Shown: positions 47,495 through 60,548, counted from the stretch's first letter. The stretch is DNA of 64,000 nucleotides from Merluccius polli (GCA_030340625.1 JAOPHQ010001999.1:1-64000); one strand, 5' to 3'. Notes: generated by a model from the sequence alone, not told the origin. A program made the numbers and translations.

Positions 47495-47568
47495 GATTGG
47501 CCGTTGCCATAACGATGAGGGCGGGTTGTAGACGGGGAAGGGGAGGGGACTGGGACCGAGTATTTAAG
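47495..47568 (+). promoter_or_regulatory. cdk18: Probable cdk18 promoter: inverted CCAAT and TATA-like box
   Basis: GATTGG at 47,495-47,500 is an inverted CCAAT box. GTTGCCATAAC just after it resembles an RFX X-box half site. A GC/GA-rich stretch (47,529-47,550) leads to TATTTAAG at 47,561-47,568. That spacing would put initiation near 47,590 and the CCAAT box near -95, a standard pol II layout. Assignment to cdk18 rests on strand, the donor at 48,067 and the first coding exon downstream. Confidence 0.5.
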
Positions 47569-47589
47569 TCCTGTGCGCAGCACTCTCTC

Positions 47590-48066
47590 CTTGCCTCCTC
47601 CTCTCGTTACTGCATGCTAGCGTGCATGCACGTGCATGTGTGTGTGTGTGTGTGTGTGTTTATTTATACCCCCCCCCCCCCTCTCTCTCTCTCTCTCTCT
47701 TCCTGTCTCTCTCCCACTCTCCTGTCTGCCAGTTCTTCATTTAGTTTCTTACTGTTCATCTGGCCAGGGAAGAGCTCAGACCTGAGCTCAGGAGAGCACA
47801 GACCTGAGATATCCAGAGGAGGGTAACCTTCGGCGTTCGGTCATCGTCATCTCTTGAGCTTCCAGGTGCTCCTTCGTCCTCATCGTCCTCCTCCTCGCGG
47901 TCTTCCTCTTCCTCCTCCTCTGCCTGCCCATCACAGCGAGCGGAGGCTGTGGATTTACCTAGCATCGTGGGAGGTAGACTCGACAGAGCGGCATAGAGAT
48001 AGAGACAGGAACGTAAAGAGAGGAGAGAGGAGCCTGCTTTCCAGTGTGGATGACCTCGTCATTCCT
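47590..48066 (+). other. cdk18: Probable non-coding first exon of cdk18
   Basis: Start inferred ~25-30 bp after the TATA-like box; end defined by CATTCCT|GTAAGTAAG, a near-consensus donor. The ~475-bp exon contains a TG tract (47,639-47,659), a C run and CT tract (47,667-47,700) and, further on, a pyrimidine-rich CTCCTC zone. Upstream ATGs occur (for example 47,613), so the leader might restrain translation. CDK18 in other vertebrates also has a non-coding first exon before the ATG exon. No transcript evidence is available here. Confidence 0.45.
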
Positions 48067-48480
48067 GTAAGTAAGCACTGACACACCCCCACCCCTCTTC
48101 CTCTCCTCAACAAACTTGTCTTATCTGTGTTGACAGTGGGATACATTGCATGAAAATTGCCCCTGAAAATGTCACTGGAGGAGAGGACAGGTGTGTGAAC
48201 TTTTCAGGTGTAAACAAGACTTGTTAAGTCATGGACAAATAAGGAGCTTGGTGAAAAGGGTTAAAGGGTGGTCCAGTTGAACACATTACATGTGTATTTT
48301 TTATTTTGTAAGGCTAAATGTTTTTTCTAAACTGACTAAAGCAAATTGCAGCATGCCCTCCATGTCTCTCTCACTCTGTCTCTCAAAGTGTGCCTCATGC
48401 ATCAGTGCTCAAGTGTAAACTGACTGGATGTGTGATAAGGCAAAAAGGGAACTTTGAAGCCCAGTAGTCTATGCAGCATG

Positions 48481-48484
<4 letters not shown>

Positions 48485-48540
<56 letters not shown>
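48485..48540. repeat. (TG)n microsatellite
   Basis: About 28 TG units in putative intron 1. Confidence 0.95.
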
Positions 48541-48549
<9 letters not shown>

Positions 48550-48805
48550 ATGTCCATTTGTAGAATTAAATGAAATTAGATTGTGATGTCTATGCATGTT
48601 GGGGAGACTTCATCTATATAATGTATGTTCTATTTTTTTTTTAAATTATTTGTCATATTCATTATCATTTAGATTCAATATATTTAGTTAACTGCATTAT
48701 ACCTATTACACTCATTACCCAATTAGTGAGTGATAAGACAAAAATAACGGTTTTATTTTGGATTTTTATGGGCCTTTTCTCCTTCCATTGAAAGGCCTCT
48801 CTCAG

Positions 48806-48841
<36 letters not shown>
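48806..48841. repeat. (CT)n microsatellite
   Basis: About 18 CT units. Confidence 0.95.
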
Positions 48842-48844
<3 letters not shown>

Positions 48845-49628
48845 TATGCACGTCGCCAGCCCTCCATAATATTCACAGCACTAGTCTACGTCTTCAGTCA
48901 CATGGCAGAAACACAACCCTAAGAAGACTCCCCAGCAAGGAGTTTCTGTTTTGAATGGGATCCCTTGTGATCCACGTGTCCTGATCTCACCAAGTGTACT
49001 GTCATTAACCCACTCCCAGTAGCGGAACAACTTTTAGCACAACAAAAGTGATCTCAACTGCAGGCGATAGGGAAATGTCAAATATGAGTAATACACACAT
49101 GCTCGGTTCTAGCATATCAACAACATCACTCCATAAATGTTTGTGTTTGTATACTTCTTATTTGGTTTGGTGATTGTGTCTCGACAGTAGCCATGCAAGT
49201 ATTGGGTCCATGTAGAATAGACACCATGACACTTCAGTCAGTCAATGAGTACTCACTGACCTGTGCTGGGGTTGTCTGCAGACTCATCAACTCATGACAT
49301 GACATATACTCACCTTTCTTTTAATGGACATGTATTAATTACACCCTTGGGCATTGTTTAAACTGTAGTGACTTCTGTTACCTTGGAATTGAATGGAGGG
49401 GTATCTCCAGTCTAGACTCTATCATAGGGATTTATGTTGACTGGTGATTCATGTTGATTATTATGTTGACTTGCAGTGTGCTTTAAATGCAAACCACCTT
49501 TTAGTTGAGCTTTTTCTGACTGAAAGTATTTCTGAATGGATGGTTTGGTTGGTTTGTATTGGTGTGATGTGCGTCAACTACATCTTAGCGTGTCTGAGAG
49601 AGTGTACGTAGCCATGCAGATCTGTCAT

Positions 49629-50319
49629 ACCCCTGTTTCCACCAAGGCAGTTTGAGATCCGGTTCAGAGCCGGTGCCTAATTGCGAACCAGTTCTTCGCG
49701 TTTCGACAGCCAAGGAACCGGCCCTTGGCCAACACAAACACCAACTCTTTCCTGTTCTTGAACCAAGAACCGCTTATGTCAGAGGCTGGGGGCGGGATTA
49801 TCGTGACCAACAAGATCAACCAAAACGTGACCGCCATTTTTAATACAGAGCTTCAATATGGAATCGCATCGATTACTACCACTACTAGATTTGATGTTAG
49901 TTCCACAATCAACAGATTGTATCCCTTTGCTGTAGGAGAAACAGGCAGGGCGGGGAGTGTTAATAAAGCATTTGACTGATGTTCAATTGGATGCTCTGTG
50001 TGCGTTTATTACTTTTCTATGAAACCCAGTTAGGCAAACCTATGAACAGCCGGTTACACGTATCGTAATCGCCATCCATAGCAATCAAAACGAGCAGCAC
50101 AAATGTGTTGGACCGTGTTTGTATGCTTGCAAAGCCAGGAGCAACATTTGTGAAGAGACGTTTAGTCCGCTATTGTTGTTATTGAAGTTTACTGACGTGG
50201 CTCTCTAGACTGTGGAAAAGCAAACCGGTTCTGAGAAGGTTTGCAAGTTGAACCAACTGGGAACCAGCACTAGCACCAGCCCAGCACTAGAACTACATTT
50301 GCATTGGTGGAAAAGGGTT
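49629..50319. mobile_element. ISL2EU/Harbinger-like MITE, 691 bp
   Basis: The left end is ACCCCTGTTTCCACCAA. The right end, reverse-complemented, is AACCCTTTTCCACCAA. The dinucleotide AT lies on both sides (49,627-49,628; 50,320-50,321), which fits the AT duplications of ISL2EU-type elements. Subterminal GAACCGGTTC-type words recur in both halves. No intact coding frame. Confidence 0.65.
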
Positions 50320-51245
50320 ATCATAGGTGTTTGTGTCTCCATGGTGTGCTTTTAAATTGGCTACATGGCAACAGTAACGCCTATGGCCAGATACCAGTCT
50401 GACTTGGGAGTCAGTCAGGTAGAAGTCATGCTGCTGCAAGCGAAACCACTCACTGTGTCTGGTTATGTAATCAGGGAAGGCCTGCTTCTTTGCTTGCAGC
50501 AAGAGACCATATGGCTCTTGATTGACTTGAACTTTATTTGAGGCTTTGTAGCAGGAAGTTGTGGAAATGTGTCCTTAATTGCCTCTGTGATTGACAATCT
50601 GTGGGGTCAACATTGCTTGTTTGAGATTCTTCACCTAGTACTTGTGTACCCTAGTACACATGCTCCTTCAACTATTTCATTTTTCTCTCTGTTGGCCTTC
50701 TCCACTTTCCTAATGGAGTCCAAATCCACGTCCAAATCCACGTTTTCAAACCAAATCAGAATATTATCCGTGAGGGGATTCCTCTGTGGGTAATGTCCAA
50801 CCACCTGAGGTGCATTCTAAGTATGCCTTTTTTCTTTTTTTCATTAGGCAGTTATATAAAACCTGCATTACATTACCATCACTTTTGTTCCAAATTCTGT
50901 TCCAATACCATTGCTTTTTGAAATTATTTTGAATTATTACCAACCTCTACCCACAGCTCGATCAACCCAAGGATTGTTTTTCTCTGTAAAATAAATGTGT
51001 TTGTGTCTGTGGATTTTTTTTTTGTTGAAAAGTCAATGCCACAGCGTAAACGTTACATAATATAAAGTTAGAACAGCACAAGCTCTTTACTGACGGCATC
51101 ATTTTCACAGAGCTGGGCACGTCATTGGCCTTCTCTGAACAAACCTTTGGTCATGTGATGTTTTGTGTGCGGACATGGGGAATGAATTAGGTAATTGTAT
51201 TCCCATTGGTAATATTAACATATGTATTTGAATCAATCAAATCAA

Positions 51246-51296
51246 AATGTCCCATCTGGGATTAATTAAGTACATCTTATCTTATATCTTATCTTT
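51246..51296 (+). mobile_element. LINE 3' tail fragment
   Basis: AATGTCCCATCTGGGATTAA followed by TTAAGTACATCTTATCTTAT resembles the 3' terminus and TATC-type tail of Rex1-like fish LINEs. Only about 50 bp remains. Confidence 0.45.
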
Positions 51297-51907
51297 TGTT
51301 AACCAAGTAGGGAATGACTGATCACCATCAATGTCCACTACCATGTATCAAACATACTGAGAACTTCTAACTAGCTTTTTGTTTAGGTTACTAGGTTACA
51401 GAAAGCGGCAGCAGTAACCATGACAATTTGAAAGACAAATTGGTGGTTGGAAAAGATATATCTATCTGAACACAGATTGTAGGTTTATTAATTGTAGCTC
51501 ATTCAGAAGTAGAAAACGTTATCGTCCCTCAACAATGTCACACCCAGTTGTGTTCTTCGCAAGTGGCTCTCACTAAAACAGAAAATGTAATTCATTAAAC
51601 AAGTGAGTAATTACTTAAATCATAAATTAAGCTAGCTTAGTGACAAAAAATGTGTTCTTTGCACCCATGTGTGAATTGGCCTTGTGGTCTCTACTCTCCC
51701 TCCAGACAAAATCTGGGCGACATGAGGACAAGCAGGTCCACACTGCCTGGCTGATCAAAGGGCCCACCACGACTGGTGGATTATTTATGACGTATTGGTA
51801 ATAAGGCCGTGATCACAGAAGGAGCTCAACATCTGAGAACAAAGCACTCTGTTCCCGGTTCACTGAAAGCCAAATCAAATCTAACCACATGTAACATGTG
51901 GTGTAAC

Positions 51908-51909
<2 letters not shown>

Positions 51910-51979
<70 letters not shown>
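51910..51979. repeat. (TA)n microsatellite
   Basis: About 34 uninterrupted TA units. Confidence 0.95.
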
Positions 51980-51980
<1 letters not shown>

Positions 51981-52774
51981 CATGTATTGTGTTCTGTTTG
52001 AAAATCTGCAACACAGTAACTTTCCTATTTTGTACTTCTAATATGATTAAATCCAATGTTACACATTGGCTGGTGCTCCTAGATTAACTGCGTCCCTTGC
52101 AATCCCTTGCAATAGAGACGTCCTCTCTGTGTGATTTAGAATGAGTGGCTGCATCTCTTTCTCGTTCCTCAATTGGCACTTAATCATTGCCTCATTGTAA
52201 CCGTTATAGTTACAGTAGCAAAACTACAGCTCACACACAGTTTCAAACACTGGAAACCAAAGTGTGCCCATAAACAGCCATTCTTACTACCCAGCATCCT
52301 GTGTGCACTCTCAATGAACCCACTCCTCTCAAATCTATTAAAAAACAACCACAGGGCCTCATCAACATATCTTGAGTGCACGGCGACCCTCTCCAAGCCC
52401 TTTTGCGGAACGTGACGTGGCCCAATCTGGTCATGAGGTGGTGGGCGGTGGGCAGGCCTTACAGGTCTCTTTCAGGCTCTTTCTGGCTCTTTCCCGCATG
52501 GCTTCCATGAAGCTCTCAGGAGGGAGGTATGATTCGAGCAGCTTTAGATAATTGCCAGCTTTTCTTTTCCCACGCCGCCCTGTGTCTGTCGCCTGTCACG
52601 GTCTGTGATGGCTTATTAAGAGACCAGCAGCACATGCGCTGAGCAGCAAGACAAGAAAAGGCCATGTTGGTTCCTGTGTGTGTGTGATTTGTGCATATGT
52701 CAAGGATGGCGAGGAAAGCTGTGACTCACCGATATATTCCTTTCAAGAACGAGGCGACGCAAGCCGATGTAAAA

Positions 52775-53270
52775 CTGTGAAACGTATTTATCACCTGTGA
52801 GGTAAATCAAACTTTGAAACGTATTTACTACCTGTGAGGTAAATCAAACTGAGAAACATATTCACCACCTGTGAGGAAAATCAAACTCTGAAATGTATTT
52901 ACCACCTATGAGGTAAATCAAACTGTGAAACATATGTACCATCTGTGAGCTAGTCTGGCTTACCGGATGTAGGTTGTTGGGGGTGCCATTGGGCAACTGT
53001 AGGAGTCGCCCAATGGCAGGCTCTGGGCGGGCTTATACCTTACACTCCTCCCCCTTCTGCCATCTGCCACCATTGCTGCATCCTGGGCTTAGCGCCGCCC
53101 AAGACGATTGTGATTGGTTAAAGAAATACAAACAAGACGTCTTGTTTCTTTCTCCTATGCCAGAATGATAGTGAGTAGAGCCAGACCTTCCTCCAGCGCT
53201 GGCACAGCGCTAAAACGAAGTGTGGAGATAGGTCTGGCTATGCGAGACTACCTGTGAGGTAAATCAAACC
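52775..53270. repeat. 37-bp minisatellite, 5-6 units, split by a MITE
   Basis: Units with AAACGTATTTA, CACCTGTGAGGTAAATCAAA start at 37-bp spacing (AAC at 52,781, 52,818, 52,855, 52,892, 52,929). The last unit is interrupted after CTGTGAG at 52,949 and resumes with CTGTGAGGTAAATCAAACC at 53,252. Confidence 0.9.
52950..53251. mobile_element. 302-bp MITE inserted in the 37-bp minisatellite
   Basis: The left end is CTAGTCTGGCTTACC. The right end, reverse-complemented, is GTAGTCTCGCATAGCCAGACC. The host repeat word CTGTGAG is duplicated on both sides (52,943-52,949; 53,252-53,258), giving a 7-bp direct repeat. An internal hairpin is formed by GCCATTGGGC and GCCCAATGGC (52,985-53,018). I recognise the AGGTCTGGCTATGCGAGACTA end from many fish genomes. 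Confidence 0.8.
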
Positions 53271-55473
53271 AGCAGATAGAAAGGTCAAAAGAGTGCGTCT
53301 GCGACACCGAGACTGAAATACATTTTACAGTGCAGGTGTTCAAAGCCTGTTGTTTAAGGTGTGATGTGGTAGGACAACAATATAGTGAACAAAAGTTTAG
53401 GTTATTTCAAACATAGGTATTGGTTTGTCAATCCACATGTCTTAAAGATATCACTTTGGATTATGGTAACTTGGCGTCGCCTTTATTTATGTTAGTTTGC
53501 TTGCAAACTAACATATGACTTTATTCATCAAAACATCTATCGCTGTCCAGCCCTGTAGAGGAGAGTTTGGTGTGTCAGTGTCCGAGTATGTTGTTTAACA
53601 TGATTCCTATACTGTTTTATACGACAAATAGGAATTCAAACAAATAGTATTAATCGAATCAATGTAGAGTTAGGGTTAGGGCACTGCACTAGCCAAAAAG
53701 GATTGTGTAGAGAGGGGTGTGTATTTGATTTGGTTACTGTTTATTACTGTGGGTTAGTCCAATATATGCATTCAAAATGTTTTGCAGTCTTGGCACTCCT
53801 AATATGAAAGAGGAACGAGTGTATTCTGTGTATTTATTACTGCAAACTGAACAATAAGCTTTTAACAAAGTGGCACAGTAACAAAAAACATTTATTAAAA
53901 TTAAATGCTGAAATATTCTTGTATAAAATAAGCATCTGAGCTAACGCTTATATAGTTTTTCCCAGTTTGAATTTATGCTGGTTTGTCATTTTGTGAGGTG
54001 AAGCTAAATGTTGCCGATGTGATGTCCTTCAGCTTGTCTAATTGTTTAATTAATATGTGTTATCAGGAAAGGGCAGCTGTGTGTTTCGTGTTAGATAAAG
54101 AGTCATTTGTAGTGGAAAAGGCAACAACCTGATTCTGGCGTTTGACAGGAAAGTCTATCTATAAATAGAAGGTAAAATGTTCACTATCTCGCCAAAGAGT
54201 AACCACTATTATCAAACCACAACAACATATTATTATCAAACCACAGGGGCAGTTGTTGTAACTACTGTTTCTGATTGGCTCAAATTGGTGGCAGGCGATG
54301 CCACTCATCAAGTGACATCACCTTGAGCCAATGACAGATCCGTTGGATCCAATTTCAGCCAATGGGAGCCAGTGGTGCCTTGCCTGTGACATGTTTTGGT
54401 TTTTTTAGTTTGTCTGACATCAGCCCTGGGCTTGCTGCGTTCACTGAGCATGTCAACAATGGACTAGTCTGCTGTTGACCCAGCAGCATGAGGTGTCTGT
54501 TGTGCTTGTGTAGGCCCACTGTTTTACAGTAGGTCCACTGTCTGCACACACATCATGCATGGAGAAGAAGGGGTCGGCCAAGGGGACTGGAGATCAACAA
54601 AGAGGGAGAGATGGAGAGATGGAGAGACAGAAAGAAGTATTGTTTTTGCGTTGGCGTGGTTGACAGTAACGTGTGTCAACATTACACTGAACTGTACCGG
54701 TCCGTGTGTCCTACACTTCTTTAGAGATAGTACGATGCGGTGTTATTGTAGTCATATAATGCCGTTTCATTTAAAGGTTACATTTTGAAAAATAGCCTTA
54801 GGTGGCTGTTTAAATGTGCGTCGGTCCTGAGATATAAGATGCATCCTATTGGTAACCAACCAGGGCAATACATACACTGTTTTTACACAATCTTGTTAAA
54901 TGAATATACCCCAATATCCTGTTACAGTCAAATGACCCATGGTTTTATTGTGCTCTTTTGAATGTTAAGTCCGGCCTCTTCTGCTTGCTTTATGAGAGGT
55001 TTTGCTTATGCCAGATCATATTTTTAACAGTTGGTTCAACCTTCTGCCATTGCACTTTTGTGGTTAAAGAAGGAACAAATCAATCAAGTTTTGTCTGTTT
55101 ATATATGGCAGATGGGATTTGATTGGACGGCAGTGTGGTGTCGTGCCCGGAATTAGTTACACAACTCATCTTATCCAACACAAATCAACTTATCTAATTA
55201 TGTTGTTATTTTGTATCCTAACTCAACTCTATGAATTGTACTGATGCCCACCTCTTTGAATTATACAGTGATTTGTGAGGAGTTTCAAAACTGTCTTCCT
55301 TTGTGGTAGAGCAGTCTGGCAAAATACATCTGCTATGCATGATTGAATAGTCAATAAACTAGACATATAATTCAGTGGTGCAGTAGTATAATGGTATATG
55401 GATACGACAAGCATAACATACATATTTTGTCATCGGAGACATGCCAGGGCATCCATGAATAAAATAATACAAA

Positions 55474-55479
55474 ACAATA

Positions 55480-55523
<44 letters not shown>
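55474..55523. repeat. (AAT)n microsatellite
   Basis: About 16 AAT units in AT-rich DNA. Confidence 0.95.
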
Positions 55524-55524
<1 letters not shown>

Positions 55525-55862
55525 TAATTTAGGCTATTGTATAGGCTATGTCATTTATATAGAGGTAGTGAATTATTAATCTACCCTAATTGGTTAAACA
55601 CTGACCAACCATCCCAGCAGCTGACCAATCACAATGGCTGAATCAAATAAGGACCTTGGGAAATCATATTATATGAGAGGAGCAGGGCCAGACAGCTCCA
55701 TACAAGTCATTCTCCCAAAGGGATCTGTCTGTGATGCATGATGGGGCGTCCACATGGAGGCTGGTCATTGTTACTTATCTATTATGTTTTCTCTAAATCA
55801 AGCCGTAGCCCCGCCTTTTATCTCTGAGATGCATTGCTCGCAAAGGACACTGCTAGCATGAG

Positions 55863-55866
<4 letters not shown>

Positions 55867-55940
<74 letters not shown>

Positions 55941-56015
55941 GGGGCAGACAGTAATGTGACCGCAGGGAAAGGGTCGGCCTGAGTGCACATCAACCCCCTA
56001 CCCACACACTCACAG

Positions 56016-56054
<39 letters not shown>
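55867..56054. repeat. Facing (TG)n and (CA)n microsatellites
   Basis: TG at 55,867-55,937 and CA at 56,021-56,054 are inverted with ~85 bp between them, so they can pair as a long imperfect hairpin. Confidence 0.92.
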
Positions 56055-56056
<2 letters not shown>

Positions 56057-58183
56057 TTAGCGGTTTCACCACAGGGAAGTAAATAGCATGACAAGAGAAG
56101 ACACAGAAGGCCAAAGAAAGAAAGCATATTTTTTGGTCTCTCCACAGTCCATGGCGTGGGCAGGTATGTTGACTCGGTGCTCTCCCTCTCTGCGTTCTAA
56201 CGCTTTGTTCTGCACACATACGTTCAGGTTCTAAGTTACGTCCAGATACTCTTTCAGGGTCTTTCCAGCAGAGCGCATCCTCAGGTTGCAAAAACCTGAC
56301 TGTGGCTTGTGCAGAAGCTCCTTCACCGTGACAACCTGTAGGAGGGACCGCCCACCTCGGTCTGAATAGAAGCATGGATAATACCTGCTGGAGGGTTGCA
56401 GTAAGGTTATAACCCCACCAATAATATGATAGCAGACCCATGACACATACTTTAGCCTGATTTTCATTGTATTCATTCATAGTATTCATTGTTACGTCAT
56501 AGTATTCATTGTTAGGTTGTCAAGTCATCGTCCCTAATAAGCAAACACGAAACGACAAAACACTTGTCCTCCATACTTAATATTTGAACAGACAAACACA
56601 ATCTGTTAGGCCCTGTGCTGACCGTCGTGTTGTCCACATGGTTACTGTAGCCTTTGGCCATATGCGACTTGGATTACAATTGAATGACTGTGATTGGGTT
56701 GGCTTTTTCTTTTGCCATTAATAGGTATATATTTTTTAAATGGACCAATCTTAAAATGTCTTATCTTTAGTTATAACTGAAAGTATTAGAAAAAACTCCT
56801 GCATTTAGCAGCTTACAAATGCTTACAACACCTTTATTAGTTGTAACATTTCGGTATAGGCCTTCGCCAGACTGATCTCAGTTTACTTGTAATTAAATAA
56901 AATGACACAAACAAGAAAAAAAGAGGGAAAAAATAGGAATAGGAAAGAGAGACACAAAAATAAAACATTGTGGCTCATGCAGATCTGGATACACACAGAT
57001 ATAGCACATGTAAGCATCATGTGTTGTGTGAGACAGCACACATGAATATGTGTCATAGGACCATTGAACCATAAGGCGTGTTCTGCTAAACTGTTATATT
57101 GTCGCTGACCCCATTCTAAATGAGTACCCATGACAGATGAGTTTTTATTTGAATTCTTCATTAAACGCTGTCAATAATGGCCAACAAAAGCGGCAAATTT
57201 AGTAGATCTTGTAAGCCATTGAAAACCCTTTAAGGAAAACGAGTTTCATTTAGATGTAACATTTGTCCCCTTGCGGAAAATGAAACAACAATTAAAACTG
57301 AAGGAAGCTGTGGTTCCACATTTCTAGGGGGCAAACGTTCTGTTCAGTTAAGTTAATTTAAACTACAAAGGCTCCAGGTTTGAAGCCTTTGCTTCAAATA
57401 CACAATATGAATGCCTGGAGTGGAAACTGGCAAGGAGTTTGATACGTCAAATCCACAAAATATTGTGTCCAATGTAGCCGCTGTAAAGCGAGCCACAGTT
57501 TCTAAAACCACTGGCGGCTAATTAGCTATCTGTGTCCAATTGCATGTAATGCATTCTATACAAACACATTCAAACGAGAATGTTGCTAAGAAGAAAGGAG
57601 GTTTCCAAGTGAGCTTCACATCATACAGATCAAAAAATCCTGGTACATTACTAGAGAGGCAAACCAACACAAACATGCTGTTTTCTCTCCTCCAAACATG
57701 TAAAATATGTGTTTTTTTGTGCTATCTTCATTACCTTATTATGAACCATATTTAGCTACTAATTAGCAAATGTTAATTATTTTTTCGACTTGCTGTACCA
57801 AAATACAGACTTGTATTTAAAAGGCACAGAAAAACACCATTCAGCTTCTGCTGAATACCAAATGAATAAACCCAAAGCAATGTAAGAAGACCAAGAAAAG
57901 ATCCTGTCTCATTGATTTAAAAGAAAGAAATATCTATGTCTGCTTAAGAGGCGTGGGAGAGGGGGAAGGAGAGAGATAAAGGGTGATATCAAGGACGGCA
58001 GGAAAGAAAGAGGTGTGGGCGCCAGCTTTAACATGAAGTGTCTTTACTGTACAGGGAGGCTGGTGGCAACAGCTTTGCCAGAGAAGAGATTGTTCACACT
58101 TTGCTTTTTTTGATTAGTTTAGTTTTTATAGTCAGTGCAGTGATGGACTTTGGTGTACATGTGGGCATGTCTGGTGTGTAGAA

Positions 58184-58651
58184 TAGGGTGACCAGATGTC
58201 CCCGTTTTCTGGGGACAGTACCCATTTTTGGTGGCCTGTCCCCGGCTGGAGCTTTCCCCAAAAATATCCCTTAAAAAAAATATATATATGAATAGATTTT
58301 GAAATGGCAAAGGTTCTAGCTTGCTCATGAATATAAATTGGTAATTAGTCTTGTGTTTATCTGATAGGCTGCTACACGGTGGTCTATCTATTGACTTTAT
58401 TCCATAAGCAGACATGACCGATCATAAACAATAGGCTAACAATACAACATAGAATGATTCCCTATTCGATTATCCTACTGATTTTTGGCTGGTTTACCAA
58501 AGGTTACAACACATCATAGTAAACGACTGGGCCCAATCTTTTACTATAGTATGTCTCTTTTGTTTTAATTTAGCGAAAATCTGTTGTTGATATATGGACC
58601 GCAAAACTACAAATGTCCCCGTTTTTCATTTTTAGAAATTTGGCCACCTTA
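58184..58651. mobile_element. hAT-like element, 468 bp
   Basis: The left end TAGGGTGACCAGATGTCCCC is mirrored by the right end (reverse complement TAAGGTGGCCAAA). Flanking 8-mers GTGTAGAA and GTGTCGAT match at 6 of 8 positions, fitting an old hAT duplication. GTCCCCGTTTTTC-like words occur in both halves. Its interior (58,380-58,510) is shared with 10,746-10,900. Confidence 0.68.
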
Positions 58652-58669
58652 GTGTCGATGTAGTCTGCT

Positions 58670-59365
58670 CATCAGTTGACACGCTTTCTTAAACCAAATC
58701 GTAGACTCTCGCAGAGAGAGAGAGAGACGACAGACCGCAGCGTGCCCAAAAAAAAAGGCGCTCTCGATTGCCTCAGGGCCACAAGGGGCCCCACAATGCA
58801 TCCTTCTCCCAACAGAGGAGTCTGTTGTCTGTAAACAAGACGAATGGAACGCATCGCCATTCAGAACACAAGCTCAGAGGCATACAAATGGACACACACA
58901 CAGGGACACACAGGCACGCACACATGCACACATACACTTGTGCTCACACACACACACACACACTTCAAGTGGGCATGCTCAATTTGTATTCCTGTTGGAA
59001 CACGCAATTAAGTTGTCATAGCAAGGAGCGGAGCACAGGACCATAATCAGGGGGTCACATCCAGAACCTTCACATTCTTCTTCATCAGGGCTTTGTGGAA
59101 AGAGGACACGTTCAGGACAGGAGGGGAGGCCGCAGGAGAGAGAGTAGAGGAAAGCATGTTGGAGTTTAGCTCAGTGCTTGTGTATTTTTTAATTTAAATT
59201 AATGTAAAGTAAAAAGTAATTTAGTAGCCAGGTGCAGCACGATGGCATTTGGCCATATCTGTTCTGGGAAACTCCGAGTCCGAGCAGCCATGTCCAAACG
59301 GGCCGGGAGCGCAGCAAATAAACCCCGCATAGGAGAACAGAACCGGCAGTAACATGATATTCACA
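58670..59365. other. Intron DNA with small CA tract, nothing else identified
   Basis: A CA tract lies at 58,936-58,964. A short GA tract (58,714-58,728) and a run of A (58,748-58,756) are also present. No exon recognised. Confidence 0.5.
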
Positions 59366-59389
59366 TCAAGTCAATTGGTTTCTATAACC

Positions 59390-59610
59390 CTTAATCACAG
59401 TTTCGATGGGCTTCACAGGACCCATTATATAACACCCTAACGTTAAGCCCTCTAAAGGGCAAGGACAAAGTCCCCTCATACCAGGGAAGAAACCTTGGCA
59501 AGGACTGCAAAAAGAGGTGTCCCTCCTTCCAGGGATGGTTAGGAGTGCAATAGGTGCTATAATGGGTAGACATGAATGGTCAATGATATCATAATAAGCA
59601 AATGGTAATA
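59390..59610. repeat. Dispersed fish repeat fragment
   Basis: The words CAGGGAAGAAACCTTGGCAA, GGTGTCCCTCCTTCCAGGGA and TGGTTAGGAGTGCAATAGGT are familiar from a widespread fish interspersed repeat. No terminal structure was resolved. Confidence 0.45.
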
Positions 59611-60543
59611 AATGTGGCAACATTAAAAGCAATGGTCAAATACAGCTATCAACAAGATGTTTCCTATACAACGCAAAAACAATATGCTGGGCACCACGTA
59701 TGAATATTTGAATTTCAGCTGATTCAAAAGTCAATAAAAAACAATAGATGAATGTTACAAATATCTAATCATTGTTGTTAACTGTGGTGTCAGTGGAGTG
59801 AACTACTCCTGGGTGTCCCGTTGGTTATCTCCACTGAAGTACATTATTTCCAATAACGGGACACTCAGTTTATTCCTTACATATGTGTTGGGCCACAGCC
59901 AGCCACAGTGAGCCACAGCCAGATAGAGAGAGAGAGCAAGGAGAGCGGGTGGGCGGGCGGGGAGTTTATTGCGCGTGGGTGTGAGTGAGCCGTGTGTGTT
60001 GCTTGCACCCCCGTCTGCAGGTGCCGCTCCATCTCGCAACGAGAGCAGGTTGTTCAGAGGCACAGTGGTAATATCCTGATGGGTTATTATTAAGTCATAA
60101 AAATAATATGCTTTGGATTGACACCGGGTGCTGCCTGCAGTCAGTCCTCCTTCTGGCACACTAAGTACTCACATATTGAAATATTGAAGAACACGCACGT
60201 ACACACACACACACATGCACATACACACGTTCTATTAAAAGGCCCCTACAGTCAATTTGACTTTCCACTAGAGCTTCCTCTTCTGAAGATTGAATGTGTT
60301 GTCCGATTGAAGGGGGAGAGATGGTCCGAATGACTGAGTATTGTATTATCTTTCTTTGTATACAAGCCTGTAAGTCTGCTGGGGGGCTGGTTTTCACTAT
60401 GGATCTGCGCTTAGCAAGCAGCATGGTTAGCACACTGTCTTAGCTGTCATATTTTCAATAAATCAATATGTGGATTTTGTGGTCTTCAAATAGCTAGTGA
60501 ATCATCAACAATTCTGCCAACCAATCTGCATGCATCGTGTCTG

Positions 60544-60548
<5 letters not shown>

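Noticed and set aside
53664..53682. Interstitial telomere repeat (GTTAGGGTTAGGG), also CTAACCCTAACCC near 17,449
   Set aside because: Only about two units in each place, which is expected by chance and not a telomeric array.
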